Shown: positions 1 through 7,584 of the stretch, one piece after another
Layout of the letters: every line of letters begins with the position of its first letter
How positions within the stretch are numbered: the first letter of the stretch is position 1
NCBI GenBank assembly: GCA_964388835.1
Contig: CAYMBZ010000003.1
Coordinates: 1 to 64,000 of the forward strand
DNA: 64,000 nt
DNA from: UBA1738 sp964388835
GTDB taxonomy: Bacteria > Bacillota > Clostridia > UBA1381
Direction of reading: 5' to 3'
Made by a program: the position numbers and the translations under genes
Notes under the pieces: model-generated
What the model was told of the DNA's origin: nothing
The model's database searches: none
What the model saw: only the letters and a program-made list of their open reading frames with translations

Positions 1-74
1 ATTATTAAGATTATATTACCATTTTGGAGTTTACACAAAATACGGGATATACCCCACAGGAACGATTTACCTAA

Positions 75-947
75 TCAAAGAGTATTGAAAAAATTTTGAA
101 GCTCCTCAATTTTCTCCGCAGAAGGTAATTTTTGCGGAAGCGTGTTTTCCATCAACAATGCCGCATATTTTGATGCCGCATAATTATGATACGGAAGTAC
201 GCGCACTTTTACAATATTTTTTAAAGTTTGCAGAAAATTAAAAATTTTATTTATTTCACCCGAATTATATTCCGGGACATACGGTATGCGTATTTCGATT
301 TTCTTTCCGCATTTGTCGAGATACTTTAGATTTTCCAAAATAATTTTATTTGATTTTCCGGTACACTTTATATGTACATCTTCATCGAATGCTTTTACAT
401 CGTATAAAAACATATCTGTATACGGCATAACCTTATCAAATGCTTCTACGGGCACAAAGCCACAGGTATCGACAGCTGTATTGATATTTTCTTCTTTTAA
501 ATTTTTTAGCAATTCCGCACAAAAATCTGCTTGTAAAAGACATTCTCCGCCCGATATAGTTACACCGCCGCCGGAATTTTCATAAAAATCACGATCCTCA
601 ATTAACAGCGGCAATAGTTCATCGGTAGTATATTTTTTACCGTAAAGCTTCAACGCATTTCCCAAACAGGCAGCTTCACACTTTCCGCAACCGGTGCACA
701 ATGTACGGTCAAAAACATGTATGCCGTTTTCGATTTTGTGTGATTGCTGCGGACAAATTGTGATGCACTCGCCGCAACCCATGCACTTATGCTCATAAAA
801 ACCGGTTTGAGGTTTCGGCAAAATACTTTCCGGATTATGACACCACACGCACTTTATCGGACATCCTTTTAAGAATACCGTTGTCCTTATTCCGTCGCCG
901 TCGTGCACGGCAAACCGCTTTATATCGCAAATCACTGCTTTGTTCAT
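75..947 (-). CDS. Glycyl radical enzyme activating protein (radical SAM)
   Basis: This 290-residue protein should use S-adenosylmethionine and a 4Fe-4S cluster to place the glycyl radical on the partner enzymes encoded just upstream. The radical-SAM motif CX3CX2C is at about residues 29-36 (GCPIKCVWC). Two ferredoxin-type clusters follow at C55/C58/C61/C65 and C84/C87/C90/C94, and the glycine-rich SGGE motif comes after them. This is the usual layout of activases for non-pyruvate-formate-lyase glycyl radical enzymes. The reading frame is open 52 codons further upstream, into the neighbouring enzyme gene. I chose the ATG at 947 because a GGGAGAAAT ribosome site precedes it and the protein begins there with the family N-terminus (MNKAVICDIKRF). 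The gene starts 13 nt after the stop of the 755-residue enzyme, so it is co-transcribed with both enzymes and probably activates both. Confidence 0.93.
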   Translation of the reverse strand: MNKAVICDIKRFAVHDGDGIRTTVFLKGCPIKCVWCHNPESILPKPQTGFYEHKCMGCGECITICPQQSHKIENGIHVFDRTLCTGCGKCEAACLGNALKLYGKKYTTDELLPLLIEDRDFYENSGGGVTISGGECLLQADFCAELLKNLKEENINTAVDTCGFVPVEAFDKVMPYTDMFLYDVKAFDEDVHIKCTGKSNKIILENLKYLDKCGKKIEIRIPYVPEYNSGEINKIFNFLQTLKNIVKVRVLPYHNYAASKYAALLMENTLPQKLPSAEKIEELQNFFNTL

Positions 948-960
948 ACCGATTTCTCCC

Positions 961-3228
961 TTACTGTATATTTTCCGCTCTTTTGATGTATGCATCCTGT
1001 TCTTTTTTATCCATATTGTTCCACAAAACATTCCAACCGCAGACTCGCACCTGCAGATTTTCATATCTTTCGGGGTGCTTCTGCGCGTCATGCAGCACAT
1101 CACTGTTAAAAATATTAAAATGCACCGATGCGCCGCCCTTAGACATATAAGTATTCAGCACGCTGTACAGAATATCTGTTCCACCATCTTCGCAAACCAC
1201 CGTAGGAAGTAACATAATGTCCAGACAGGCTCCGGAATCAGCAAGTGATAAATCCATTTCAGTCACGGAATTAATGAGCGCCGTAACTCCGTTTTTGTCC
1301 GCTCCTGGAGTCGGAGAAGCATTTTTTGAGGTTTCATCGCCGTCTTTTCTTCCGTCCGGCGTTGCTTCGGTGCATTTCCCCATTTCTATAAAAGCACGCG
1401 CGGAGTGCAGCTCATATTCATAATTTCCTCCGTGACAATTCTTTTTACCTGAAAAATACGACGAAAAAAACTGATGTACGGCGTTTGCATAATAATTTGT
1501 CAATTTATCGCCCGTTCCGTACTTATGTTTGCAGGAAAGCGCTTTCAATCGTAATTTTTCATAGCCATCCCAATTGCTGTCAAGAGCTTTTTTTAGTTCG
1601 GCAAGCGTTGTCTGTTTCGTCTCGAACACGAGCTCATATACCGCCATCAGTGCATCCGCCGCGCTTGCCAATCCATTCAGCAACACATCGCTTACATTCT
1701 TTATTCCCGAATCATTCGCATCGGTAAGCTTTTCAACACATTTTGGCACTGTAGCGGAATACAATATCATCGGATTAACTTCACTGATATACTGTTCTAA
1801 TTCGTCGATATGTTTTGTACCGATTTCGAGAATGTGTTCGAATTGCGCAAGATACGCAGAATAAAATTCCTTAAAGGACGTAAATTTTGTAACATCACCG
1901 GTTTGTATTCCAATTTTCGTTTCGGTTTGTTTGTCCACACCGTTATTAAATACCAGACTTACTGGCTTTAACGCATTGAATGTGTTAAAGGATATGCCTA
2001 TACAATCCGCTTTGGTGGTGTATTCATAGCATCCCTTTATAACCGAATCAACCGCAGCTTCATAATCCGCACCGTTTCTCATAAGCGATTTGATTATGAT
2101 ATCCTCATTGCAGAACACAATGCTCGTCGATCCGGATTTTATTATATCAAGTGCTTTCTTCACAAAGCTTTTCGGTGTATCTTTGCTTATTTTTATTTGT
2201 ATTTTCGGGTTGTAAATTCCCAGTGAATCGTACACGTCAAGTATCAGGTACGACAATTCGTTCACCTTCGTACTACCGTCAGTATTCGTTCCGGCAAGAT
2301 AAAACGGCTGTCCCCAATAATTTCCCATTGCTGAAAACTGCATAAGGAAATATGCTATAAACCTTGTAAGTTCTTCTCTCGTAAAGGTGTTGTTTTCGAT
2401 ATCTCTTTTGAAAAACGGATATAACGTCGCATCGAGACCGTATCCCAAAGATCGAACCTGATAATGTTCCACGCTTTCGCTTATCATGAAATAAATGCAA
2501 ATCATATGAAGCACATCATATGTGTTTTTCGGTGCACCCTCATACAGATTTTTTAGCGACGCCGAAATCGTTTCCGCTTTTGCGGATTTTTTCGTAAGAG
2601 AATATTCGTACAGCCTTTCAATAAACCTCAGAATCGCCTCGTATTCCGTTTTTACGGCATGATAAAAGATTTCCTGTTTTTCCGTAAGCTTATTTGCTTT
2701 TTTTAGCCTTTGGTATGCATCCTCGGCACGCTTTAATATTCCGCAAAATCCCAGTTCCGTCATCGATTCCCAATCCGGTACGGTATGGTCAAAATCAAGA
2801 CCAATCCACGCAGTGCCGGTTTTCTCCAGTGCAGAACGTTTTTCGTCACCCGATTTTTCGTCAGCCTTTTTTACAACTTCCCTGTACCATGGATTTATGG
2901 TGTATTTGTCGATAAGGCGACCCCACGAATACATCCCGATAAAATAATCGTTTTTATTGACGTCAATCCTTGTGTTATCCAGAACATACGCCACCATCTC
3001 AGCCTTAACTGCAGTATGCGGCTTATTTTTCGAAGCCTTTGAAATTTCGCAAAGTGCCGCATCGATTTCTTCATCCGTAAGTCCGGTCATTTCATCATAG
3101 TCATAGCCGTGATATGCCATTCTTTGAAAATCGTCAAATTCTTCATCGGTTTTGTGGTATTTATTTTCTATTTTTTTTCTGTCGTCTTCCGGCAGAAATG
3201 GAAATTTCCCGCTTATTCTTTCCCTCAT
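961..3228 (-). CDS. Glycyl radical enzyme, dehydratase/lyase-like, 755 aa
   Basis: This cytoplasmic, oxygen-sensitive radical enzyme carries the glycyl radical loop near its C-terminus as RVCGW, with the radical Gly at about residue 731. The thiyl-radical Cys is at about residue 400 in GCYE, with the catalytic-base Glu two residues later (C400, E402). The Cys-x-Glu arrangement is that of the dehydratase and C-N/C-S lyase branch (diol dehydratases, choline lyase, hydroxyproline dehydratase) and not of pyruvate formate-lyase, which has adjacent cysteines. The protein is shorter than the usual 780-850 residues, and the canonical Tyr after the radical Gly is Trp. The substrate cannot be read from the sequence. 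It lies 3 nt downstream of a second, divergent enzyme of the same superfamily. A sugar-derived diol is a natural guess from the glycan context, but no microcompartment, aldehyde dehydrogenase or alcohol dehydrogenase gene is present. Confidence 0.9.
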   Translation of the reverse strand: MRERISGKFPFLPEDDRKKIENKYHKTDEEFDDFQRMAYHGYDYDEMTGLTDEEIDAALCEISKASKNKPHTAVKAEMVAYVLDNTRIDVNKNDYFIGMYSWGRLIDKYTINPWYREVVKKADEKSGDEKRSALEKTGTAWIGLDFDHTVPDWESMTELGFCGILKRAEDAYQRLKKANKLTEKQEIFYHAVKTEYEAILRFIERLYEYSLTKKSAKAETISASLKNLYEGAPKNTYDVLHMICIYFMISESVEHYQVRSLGYGLDATLYPFFKRDIENNTFTREELTRFIAYFLMQFSAMGNYWGQPFYLAGTNTDGSTKVNELSYLILDVYDSLGIYNPKIQIKISKDTPKSFVKKALDIIKSGSTSIVFCNEDIIIKSLMRNGADYEAAVDSVIKGCYEYTTKADCIGISFNTFNALKPVSLVFNNGVDKQTETKIGIQTGDVTKFTSFKEFYSAYLAQFEHILEIGTKHIDELEQYISEVNPMILYSATVPKCVEKLTDANDSGIKNVSDVLLNGLASAADALMAVYELVFETKQTTLAELKKALDSNWDGYEKLRLKALSCKHKYGTGDKLTNYYANAVHQFFSSYFSGKKNCHGGNYEYELHSARAFIEMGKCTEATPDGRKDGDETSKNASPTPGADKNGVTALINSVTEMDLSLADSGACLDIMLLPTVVCEDGGTDILYSVLNTYMSKGGASVHFNIFNSDVLHDAQKHPERYENLQVRVCGWNVLWNNMDKKEQDAYIKRAENIQ

Positions 3229-3231
3229 TTT

Positions 3232-5358
3232 TTACACCTCTAAGCTTTTTATTAAATTATTCTGCATTTCGATATCCAAATCTGTAAAATACACATTCCA
3301 GCCGCACAAACGAACCTGTAGATTTTTATATTTTTCGGGATTTTTTTGTGCCGCTTTCAAGGTGTCAGGATTAACGACATTAAAATGTACCGCAAATCCG
3401 CCTTTATTCAAATAGGTTTTCAAAACGCTTATCATGATTTCAATTCCTTCATCACACGAAACAGCTGTGGGGTGAAAATGCAAATCAAGAACCGCGCCGT
3501 TGGGAGCATTGGTAAAATCAAATCTTGTTGCTGAATTTATCGCTCCGGTAACACCTTTTTTATCCATACCCACACTCGCGGAAAGATTTTTCGAAACCGG
3601 TTCTCCCGCAAATCTTCCGTCTGCGGAAGCACTGAGATTTTTTCCGGCTTCAATAATCCAATCTATTGAAAACATTCCCATTCGGTATACACCATATCTT
3701 CCGTTTTGCTTTTGGTTGATACATTTTGACATATATTCTGTCAAATCACATGCCAAGCTATCGGCTTCATTGTCATTGTTACCGTATTTGGGATATTTGT
3801 CAGCCATTATTTTCCGTATGTTCTCTGCGCTGCTCCAATTATTTTTCAGAACCGCCTTTAATTTCGAAAGGGTTATTATTTCATCTTCAAAAACGCCTTT
3901 TTTTATTGCCACAAGCTCATCGGTTACAGTTCCCAACCCATAAATGCATATTGATGAATTATTATATTTTGCTCCGCCGGAATATGCATCTTTTCCGCTT
4001 TCCATACAGCTTTCATATGTTGCTGACAGTATCGGTGCTTGAATAATATTTGAATATTGTTTTTCTACATTATTTATTTCCGATATGGCAATTTCTGCCC
4101 ATGCTTTCAACTGCATTTTTACTGCATTATAAAATTCATCGAAAGTGCTGAATTCATTTCCGAAATCAATGCCGATACTTTTATCGGAAGCAACTCTCTT
4201 TCCGTTATTCAATACAGTTTCAACCGCCATAGGCATATTAATCCTACCGTTTAACGTACAGGGAATTTCTTTTCCGGAAGCGCATGGCTCATAACAACCG
4301 ATTAAAGTATAATCTTCTGCGTCACATTCTTCGATTCCCGACTTTACAAGAGCTTTTTTTACGATATCGTCATTTACAAAAACAAAGCTGTTATTTCCGT
4401 TTCGAATCGACGTCATAATCATTTTATACGCTTTGTCTGTCATATTTTTCGAACACTTTACATGAATTTTCGGGTCCGGAATACCAAGCTTTTCGTATTC
4501 CTCCAAAATCAAATATGTCAATTCGTTTACATGCGTACATAAATTAAACGGAATATTGGCAAGTATTTGTCTCGAATTCCATTTAAACAAAAAGTATCTC
4601 AAAAGCTCTCGAACATCATCTTCACTGTAAATTCCTTCCTCTGTATCATACCTGTAGTAAGGGTACAAAATATCATCGACAGCTCCGAGCGAGCGCAACG
4701 TATTTCCTTGCGTTAACTGCTGTGCAGAATAGTAAATAAAATACAATTGCATTGCTTCAGCCAGATTCTTTGGCTTACCCTTCAGCAAAGAAGAAAGGCT
4801 TTGAGCTGAAAACAAACTATTGACCGAATTTGTTTTTTTACATTCTTCACAAAGACGCTTTATATATATCAAAACACCCTCATAAGCATATTTAACGGAT
4901 AAATAAAAATCTTCCTCTTTTTTTGATAAATTTATCTTTTTTAAACATTCTTCGGCATTTTCGAGTATACCGGTAAATCCAAGATTAAACACTCTGTTCC
5001 AATCAGGCATTGTGTGCCCGAAATCGGCAACGGCGACAAAAGCCCCCTCAGACGGAAATATTTTATCACTGTTGTCTTTTATGTATTTTTTATATTCTTC
5101 ATCTATCAAAAAACACGGGCTGTACACTTCACTTGCCATATCGGAAAATATATCAGCCGGATTAATACACAATTCCGCTTTTTCAAAATAATGTTTTACG
5201 GCTTTTCCGAAACCTACCGATTTGGAATTTTCATTATGGTATATTTCTTTTATTTCTTCATATAACTCTTCCGCTTTTTCCTTGTTTGCGTTTTCATAAA
5301 ACTTTGAGTATTGATTTTCTATTTTTTCTCTATTTTCGGTAAATTTTAAAATATTCAT
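3232..5358 (-). CDS. Second glycyl radical enzyme, 708 aa, paralog of its neighbour
   Basis: This is the first gene of a three-gene operon read leftward. It has the same key features as the downstream enzyme: GCYEP with the thiyl Cys at about residue 355 and Glu at 357, and a C-terminal radical loop RLCGW with Gly at about residue 686. At 708 residues it is unusually small for the superfamily. Both active-site halves are intact, so it should be catalytic and not a regulatory remnant. The Trp after the radical Gly is shared with the neighbour, which suggests that the two form one clade. An AAAGGAAG ribosome site precedes the ATG. The next gene starts 3 nt after this stop, so translation of the two is probably coupled and they may form a heteromer. 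That last point is inference. The reaction is unknown. Confidence 0.88.
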   Translation of the reverse strand: MNILKFTENREKIENQYSKFYENANKEKAEELYEEIKEIYHNENSKSVGFGKAVKHYFEKAELCINPADIFSDMASEVYSPCFLIDEEYKKYIKDNSDKIFPSEGAFVAVADFGHTMPDWNRVFNLGFTGILENAEECLKKINLSKKEEDFYLSVKYAYEGVLIYIKRLCEECKKTNSVNSLFSAQSLSSLLKGKPKNLAEAMQLYFIYYSAQQLTQGNTLRSLGAVDDILYPYYRYDTEEGIYSEDDVRELLRYFLFKWNSRQILANIPFNLCTHVNELTYLILEEYEKLGIPDPKIHVKCSKNMTDKAYKMIMTSIRNGNNSFVFVNDDIVKKALVKSGIEECDAEDYTLIGCYEPCASGKEIPCTLNGRINMPMAVETVLNNGKRVASDKSIGIDFGNEFSTFDEFYNAVKMQLKAWAEIAISEINNVEKQYSNIIQAPILSATYESCMESGKDAYSGGAKYNNSSICIYGLGTVTDELVAIKKGVFEDEIITLSKLKAVLKNNWSSAENIRKIMADKYPKYGNNDNEADSLACDLTEYMSKCINQKQNGRYGVYRMGMFSIDWIIEAGKNLSASADGRFAGEPVSKNLSASVGMDKKGVTGAINSATRFDFTNAPNGAVLDLHFHPTAVSCDEGIEIMISVLKTYLNKGGFAVHFNVVNPDTLKAAQKNPEKYKNLQVRLCGWNVYFTDLDIEMQNNLIKSLEV

Positions 5359-5390
5359 TTTTTACTTCCTTTCAATACGGATTTGACTGT

Positions 5391-5419
5391 ATTTTATATC
5401 AACAAATATTTTAATTCAA
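5391..5419 (-). promoter_or_regulatory. Sigma-70-type promoter of the glycyl radical operon
   Basis: Read on the minus strand, TTGAAT (5419-5414) is followed after 17 bp by TAAAAT (5396-5391), about 32 bp before the start codon of the 708-residue enzyme. It lies back to back with the promoter of the AraC gene, so one regulator site between them could control both. Confidence 0.5.
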
Positions 5420-5460
5420 TGGACAAAAAATAAAAAATGGATTTTTCGAACATAAACATC

Positions 5461-5489
5461 TTGACTTTCTTAAAAAAATCAAGTATAGT
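5461..5489 (+). promoter_or_regulatory. Sigma-70 promoter of the AraC regulator gene
   Basis: TTGACT at 5461-5466, a 17-bp spacer, then TATAGT at 5484-5489. The predicted transcription start (about 5496) is only about 9 nt before the ATG at 5505, so the mRNA would be nearly leaderless. Only a weak GGTGA lies in that leader. Confidence 0.65.
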
Positions 5490-5504
5490 TGTTGTGGTGA
5501 TATT

Positions 5505-6296
5505 ATGGAAGCTGATTTGACAATAGAAAGAATAATAAATGTATTCGACGGTGAATTTAAGCCCGGTATCATTCCGAAAAAAACAATCGGCAGGTACAGG
5601 GATTGCTTTGTGTGTTATTTATACGGAAAAACAAAGTATATATTTGATAATTATTCATTTACCGCAGCTCCGCAAAAGTTTATTTATTTGTCAAAAGACA
5701 GCAAATATGAAATGCATATACTTGAAAACAGTAAATTTGTTTGCGTTGATTTTGACTTTTGCACAATGCCTCGCTCTCAAAAAAGTACAGCGTTTAAATG
5801 CAATTCATTCGATATAAAAAGACAATTCCAAAAAATGCTGCATATTTGGAATAACAGAAGACCAGGCTATATTGCTCAGATATTTTCATGTATATATAAT
5901 GTTTATGCCGAAGCCATAAAAACAGAAAACAAATTATATTCGAAAAGTAGCCTTTTGGTTTCGGAAATAACAGAATATATTTTGAATAATTATACCGATT
6001 CGGATTTTAGTATAAATGATATATCAACACATTTCGGAATTTCAGAGGTGCATTTAAGAAGGCTTATCGATCAATCGTTCTGCACTTCTCCTATAAAATA
6101 TATAAATAATCTAAAGCTTGATAGAGCTAAAAATATGCTCAAAATCTCCAATTATTCGATAGCCGAAATAGCGCAAAGCTCGGGATTTGCAGATCCATAT
6201 TATTTCAGCAGATTTTTCAAACAGCAGATGGGTGTCTCTCCGTCAGAATATAGATCGTCTGTTGACTTCGTTGTTAGCACCACAAACACCGAATAA
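5505..6296 (+). CDS. AraC-family transcriptional regulator, 263 aa
   Basis: This is a soluble transcription factor with an N-terminal ligand-binding half (roughly residues 1-140, cupin-like in length and strand content) and a C-terminal AraC double helix-turn-helix (about residues 160-255). The second helix-turn-helix carries the family signature SIAEIAQSSGFADPYYFSR, followed by the typical GVSPSEYR ending. It is divergent from the glycyl radical enzyme operon across 146 bp that hold both promoters. It is therefore most likely the ligand-responsive regulator of that operon, and perhaps of itself. There is no membrane segment, unlike the two large AraC sensors further along the window. The effector is unknown. 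The gene is separated by 7 nt from a degraded coding region downstream. Confidence 0.9.
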   Translation: MEADLTIERIINVFDGEFKPGIIPKKTIGRYRDCFVCYLYGKTKYIFDNYSFTAAPQKFIYLSKDSKYEMHILENSKFVCVDFDFCTMPRSQKSTAFKCNSFDIKRQFQKMLHIWNNRRPGYIAQIFSCIYNVYAEAIKTENKLYSKSSLLVSEITEYILNNYTDSDFSINDISTHFGISEVHLRRLIDQSFCTSPIKYINNLKLDRAKNMLKISNYSIAEIAQSSGFADPYYFSRFFKQQMGVSPSEYRSSVDFVVSTTNTE

Positions 6297-6303
6297 AAAG
6301 TAA

Positions 6304-6827
6304 ATGGGAATTTTCCACAAAAAAACTTGTAATGATAATATCGGCACAACAATTTCCCTTGCCGATATTATTCCCGAAAAATACGGATATATCTTTGATG
6401 GTGGGTATTCAGATCCTCGAACAAAGGGAAATCGTGTAACGGAATTTACTTTCAATGGAAATGATGCCGTTTATGCGAAATGGATTCCAAACGGATTAGA
6501 GCAAATTGAAGAGCAAGAAATAAAGACAACTCCGCTGACAACGGCTGAAATACTTGCCTAACGGAAAATGTTGTTAAAGATTTGCACGCAACATTGACGG
6601 AAAACATAATTGTCGGAGGCATATACAGAAATCAGGAAGTTCGTATAAGCGGTGCAGGTTTTACACCGCCTGCGGGAAATGAAATGTATATACAAATCAA
6701 AGGCTTTTATGAAGATATAAAAAGCAAGTCTGATTTAAACTCAATCGAATTTACAGCATGGATACATGCAGACTTTGTTGCAGATTTGGAAGAAAAACAG
6801 CTGAATGAATACTTAAATTTGATTTGA
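6304..6827 (+). pseudogene. Frameshifted remnant of a surface/repeat-type protein
   Basis: Two consecutive reading frames (6304-6561 and about 6561-6827) read as one broken protein of about 175 residues. The first part resembles one InlB-type B-repeat (phrases such as GYIFDGGYSDP, VTEFTFNG and VYAKW). The second part (IIVGGIYRNQEVRISGAGF and onward) is a plausible folded domain that I do not recognise. The join lies near 6555-6562, where the frame is lost. There is no signal peptide and no ribosome site, and the frame opens directly after a stop, so the 5' end also appears to be missing. It is most likely a dead 3' fragment of a larger surface protein. The terminator right after it fits an old gene end. 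Confidence 0.55.
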
Positions 6828-6854
6828 ATATATATTCTTTACGAAAAATAAACA

Positions 6855-6896
6855 AAGCCGATAAACCGCTTGAAATAAGGGTTTATCGGCTTTTCC
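6855..6896 (+). terminator. Rho-independent terminator
   Basis: A perfect 13-bp stem, AAGCCGATAAACC paired with GGTTTATCGGCTT (6855-6867 and 6880-6892), is followed by TTTTCCTT. It would end transcripts from the AraC gene and the relic behind it. Confidence 0.85.
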
Positions 6897-6909
6897 TTAA
6901 ATTACTAAT

Positions 6910-6987
6910 ATTGGTGAAGCATTAGACCGATTGCAATCGGAATTAAAGCACAAGCCGGTAAAAGGAATAGGTATCAAAGAAAAATAA
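6910..6987 (+). pseudogene. Orphan 3' gene end, copy 1 (25-codon conserved C-terminus)
   Basis: The frame from 6910 to the TAA at 6985-6987 encodes GEALDRLQSELKHKP followed by VKGIGIKEK. A stop lies four codons upstream, so only a C-terminal piece is left. A near-identical piece occurs at 32875-32952. After the first codon, all seven differences between the copies fall in third codon positions and six are silent. That pattern means the parent sequences diverged as working genes. The parent family is not one I recognise. A terminator follows within 20 nt. Confidence 0.55.
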
Positions 6988-7003
6988 ATATCCGTACAAC
7001 AAG

Positions 7004-7052
7004 AGCTGTTAATCGCATGATAAAAATTTCATCATGCGATTAATGGCTTTTT
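7004..7052 (+). terminator. Rho-independent terminator
   Basis: The 13-bp perfect stem TTAATCGCATGAT / ATCATGCGATTAA (7009-7021 and 7031-7043) is extended by AGC/GCT and followed by five T. It sits right behind the orphan gene end. Confidence 0.8.
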
Positions 7053-7114
7053 GTCTTAAACTTGTTACACAGAAATGTTATAATAAAATGTACCCCATAT
7101 GTCACTTCGTTATA

Positions 7115-7143
7115 TGCTATAATATACAAGAGTATATAGGAGG
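7115..7143 (+). promoter_or_regulatory. Extended -10 promoter element and AGGAGG site of a dead gene
   Basis: TGcTATAAT at 7115-7123 is a perfect extended -10 element, and AGGAGG stands at 7138-7143. No ATG, GTG or TTG lies at the right distance. The codon there is CTA, which opens a short frame that then breaks. The expression signals outlived the gene. Confidence 0.5.
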
Positions 7144-7147
7144 TTTT

Positions 7148-7403
7148 CTAACCGGACAAATTATTAAAACAAGTGATTTTATCAATGAAAATCATGTGAT
7201 ATAACGATTTCAACCCGGTAGAAAAACAAGCAAAAGCGGAAATGCTAGATTACCGACTTTGGCTCTCGAACCCGTTTTATTGTGTGAAGCAAAATGGCAA
7301 AATAGTCACAAAAGATGCCGAAAGTGATTTTTCGTTTTTCAAATCGTCTTACCCGCAAAATTCAAGAGTGAATTTCCATGGTCGAATAAAGGAGCAGGAG
7401 TAA
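7148..7403 (+). pseudogene. Small gene with lost start and one frameshift, unknown family
   Basis: Frame one (7148-7204) reads TGQIIKTSDFINENHVI and stops. Frame two (7203-7403) continues for 66 codons with a sensible hydrophilic sequence that includes AEMLDYRLWLSNPFYC and ends in GRIKEQE. Removing one base near 7202 would join them into a protein of about 85 residues placed correctly behind an AGGAGG site. The would-be start codon is CTA. I do not recognise the family. It may be cargo of a small mobile or immunity-type island, given the other relics around it, but that is inference. Confidence 0.5.
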
Positions 7404-7444
7404 GTACAACGATAAAATCTAAATTACCGAAGTGTCGGTATGTG

Positions 7445-7476
7445 TTTATAATGATAGTATCAACTATCATTATAAA
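7445..7476. promoter_or_regulatory. Perfect 13-bp inverted repeat, possible operator
   Basis: TTTATAATGATAG (7445-7457) and CTATCATTATAAA (7464-7476) are separated by 6 bp. The half sites look loosely like Fur/MntR-class boxes (ATAATGATA), but the spacing is wider than in a classic Fur box. There is no T-tract, so it is not a good terminator. No intact gene starts next to it. The remainder of 7404-7584 holds nothing else I can support. Confidence 0.35.
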
Positions 7477-7584
7477 TTTCAAACATTCCAAATAAATTCC
7501 GCTGTTCCTGTTTTCATCTGTGGCGATACATTTAATCAAAGTATTGCGCACCGCACGTTTTCATTATGTGAAGATAGGGGGTGT

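Noticed and set aside
948..1103. N-terminal extension of the activase into the 755-residue enzyme gene.
   Set aside because: The family N-terminus and a GGGAGAAAT site place the start at 947; the upstream frame is an overlap shadow.
7445..7476. Classic Fur box.
   Set aside because: Half sites are similar but the 6-bp spacer and the lack of an iron-related gene do not fit; kept only as an unexplained inverted repeat.
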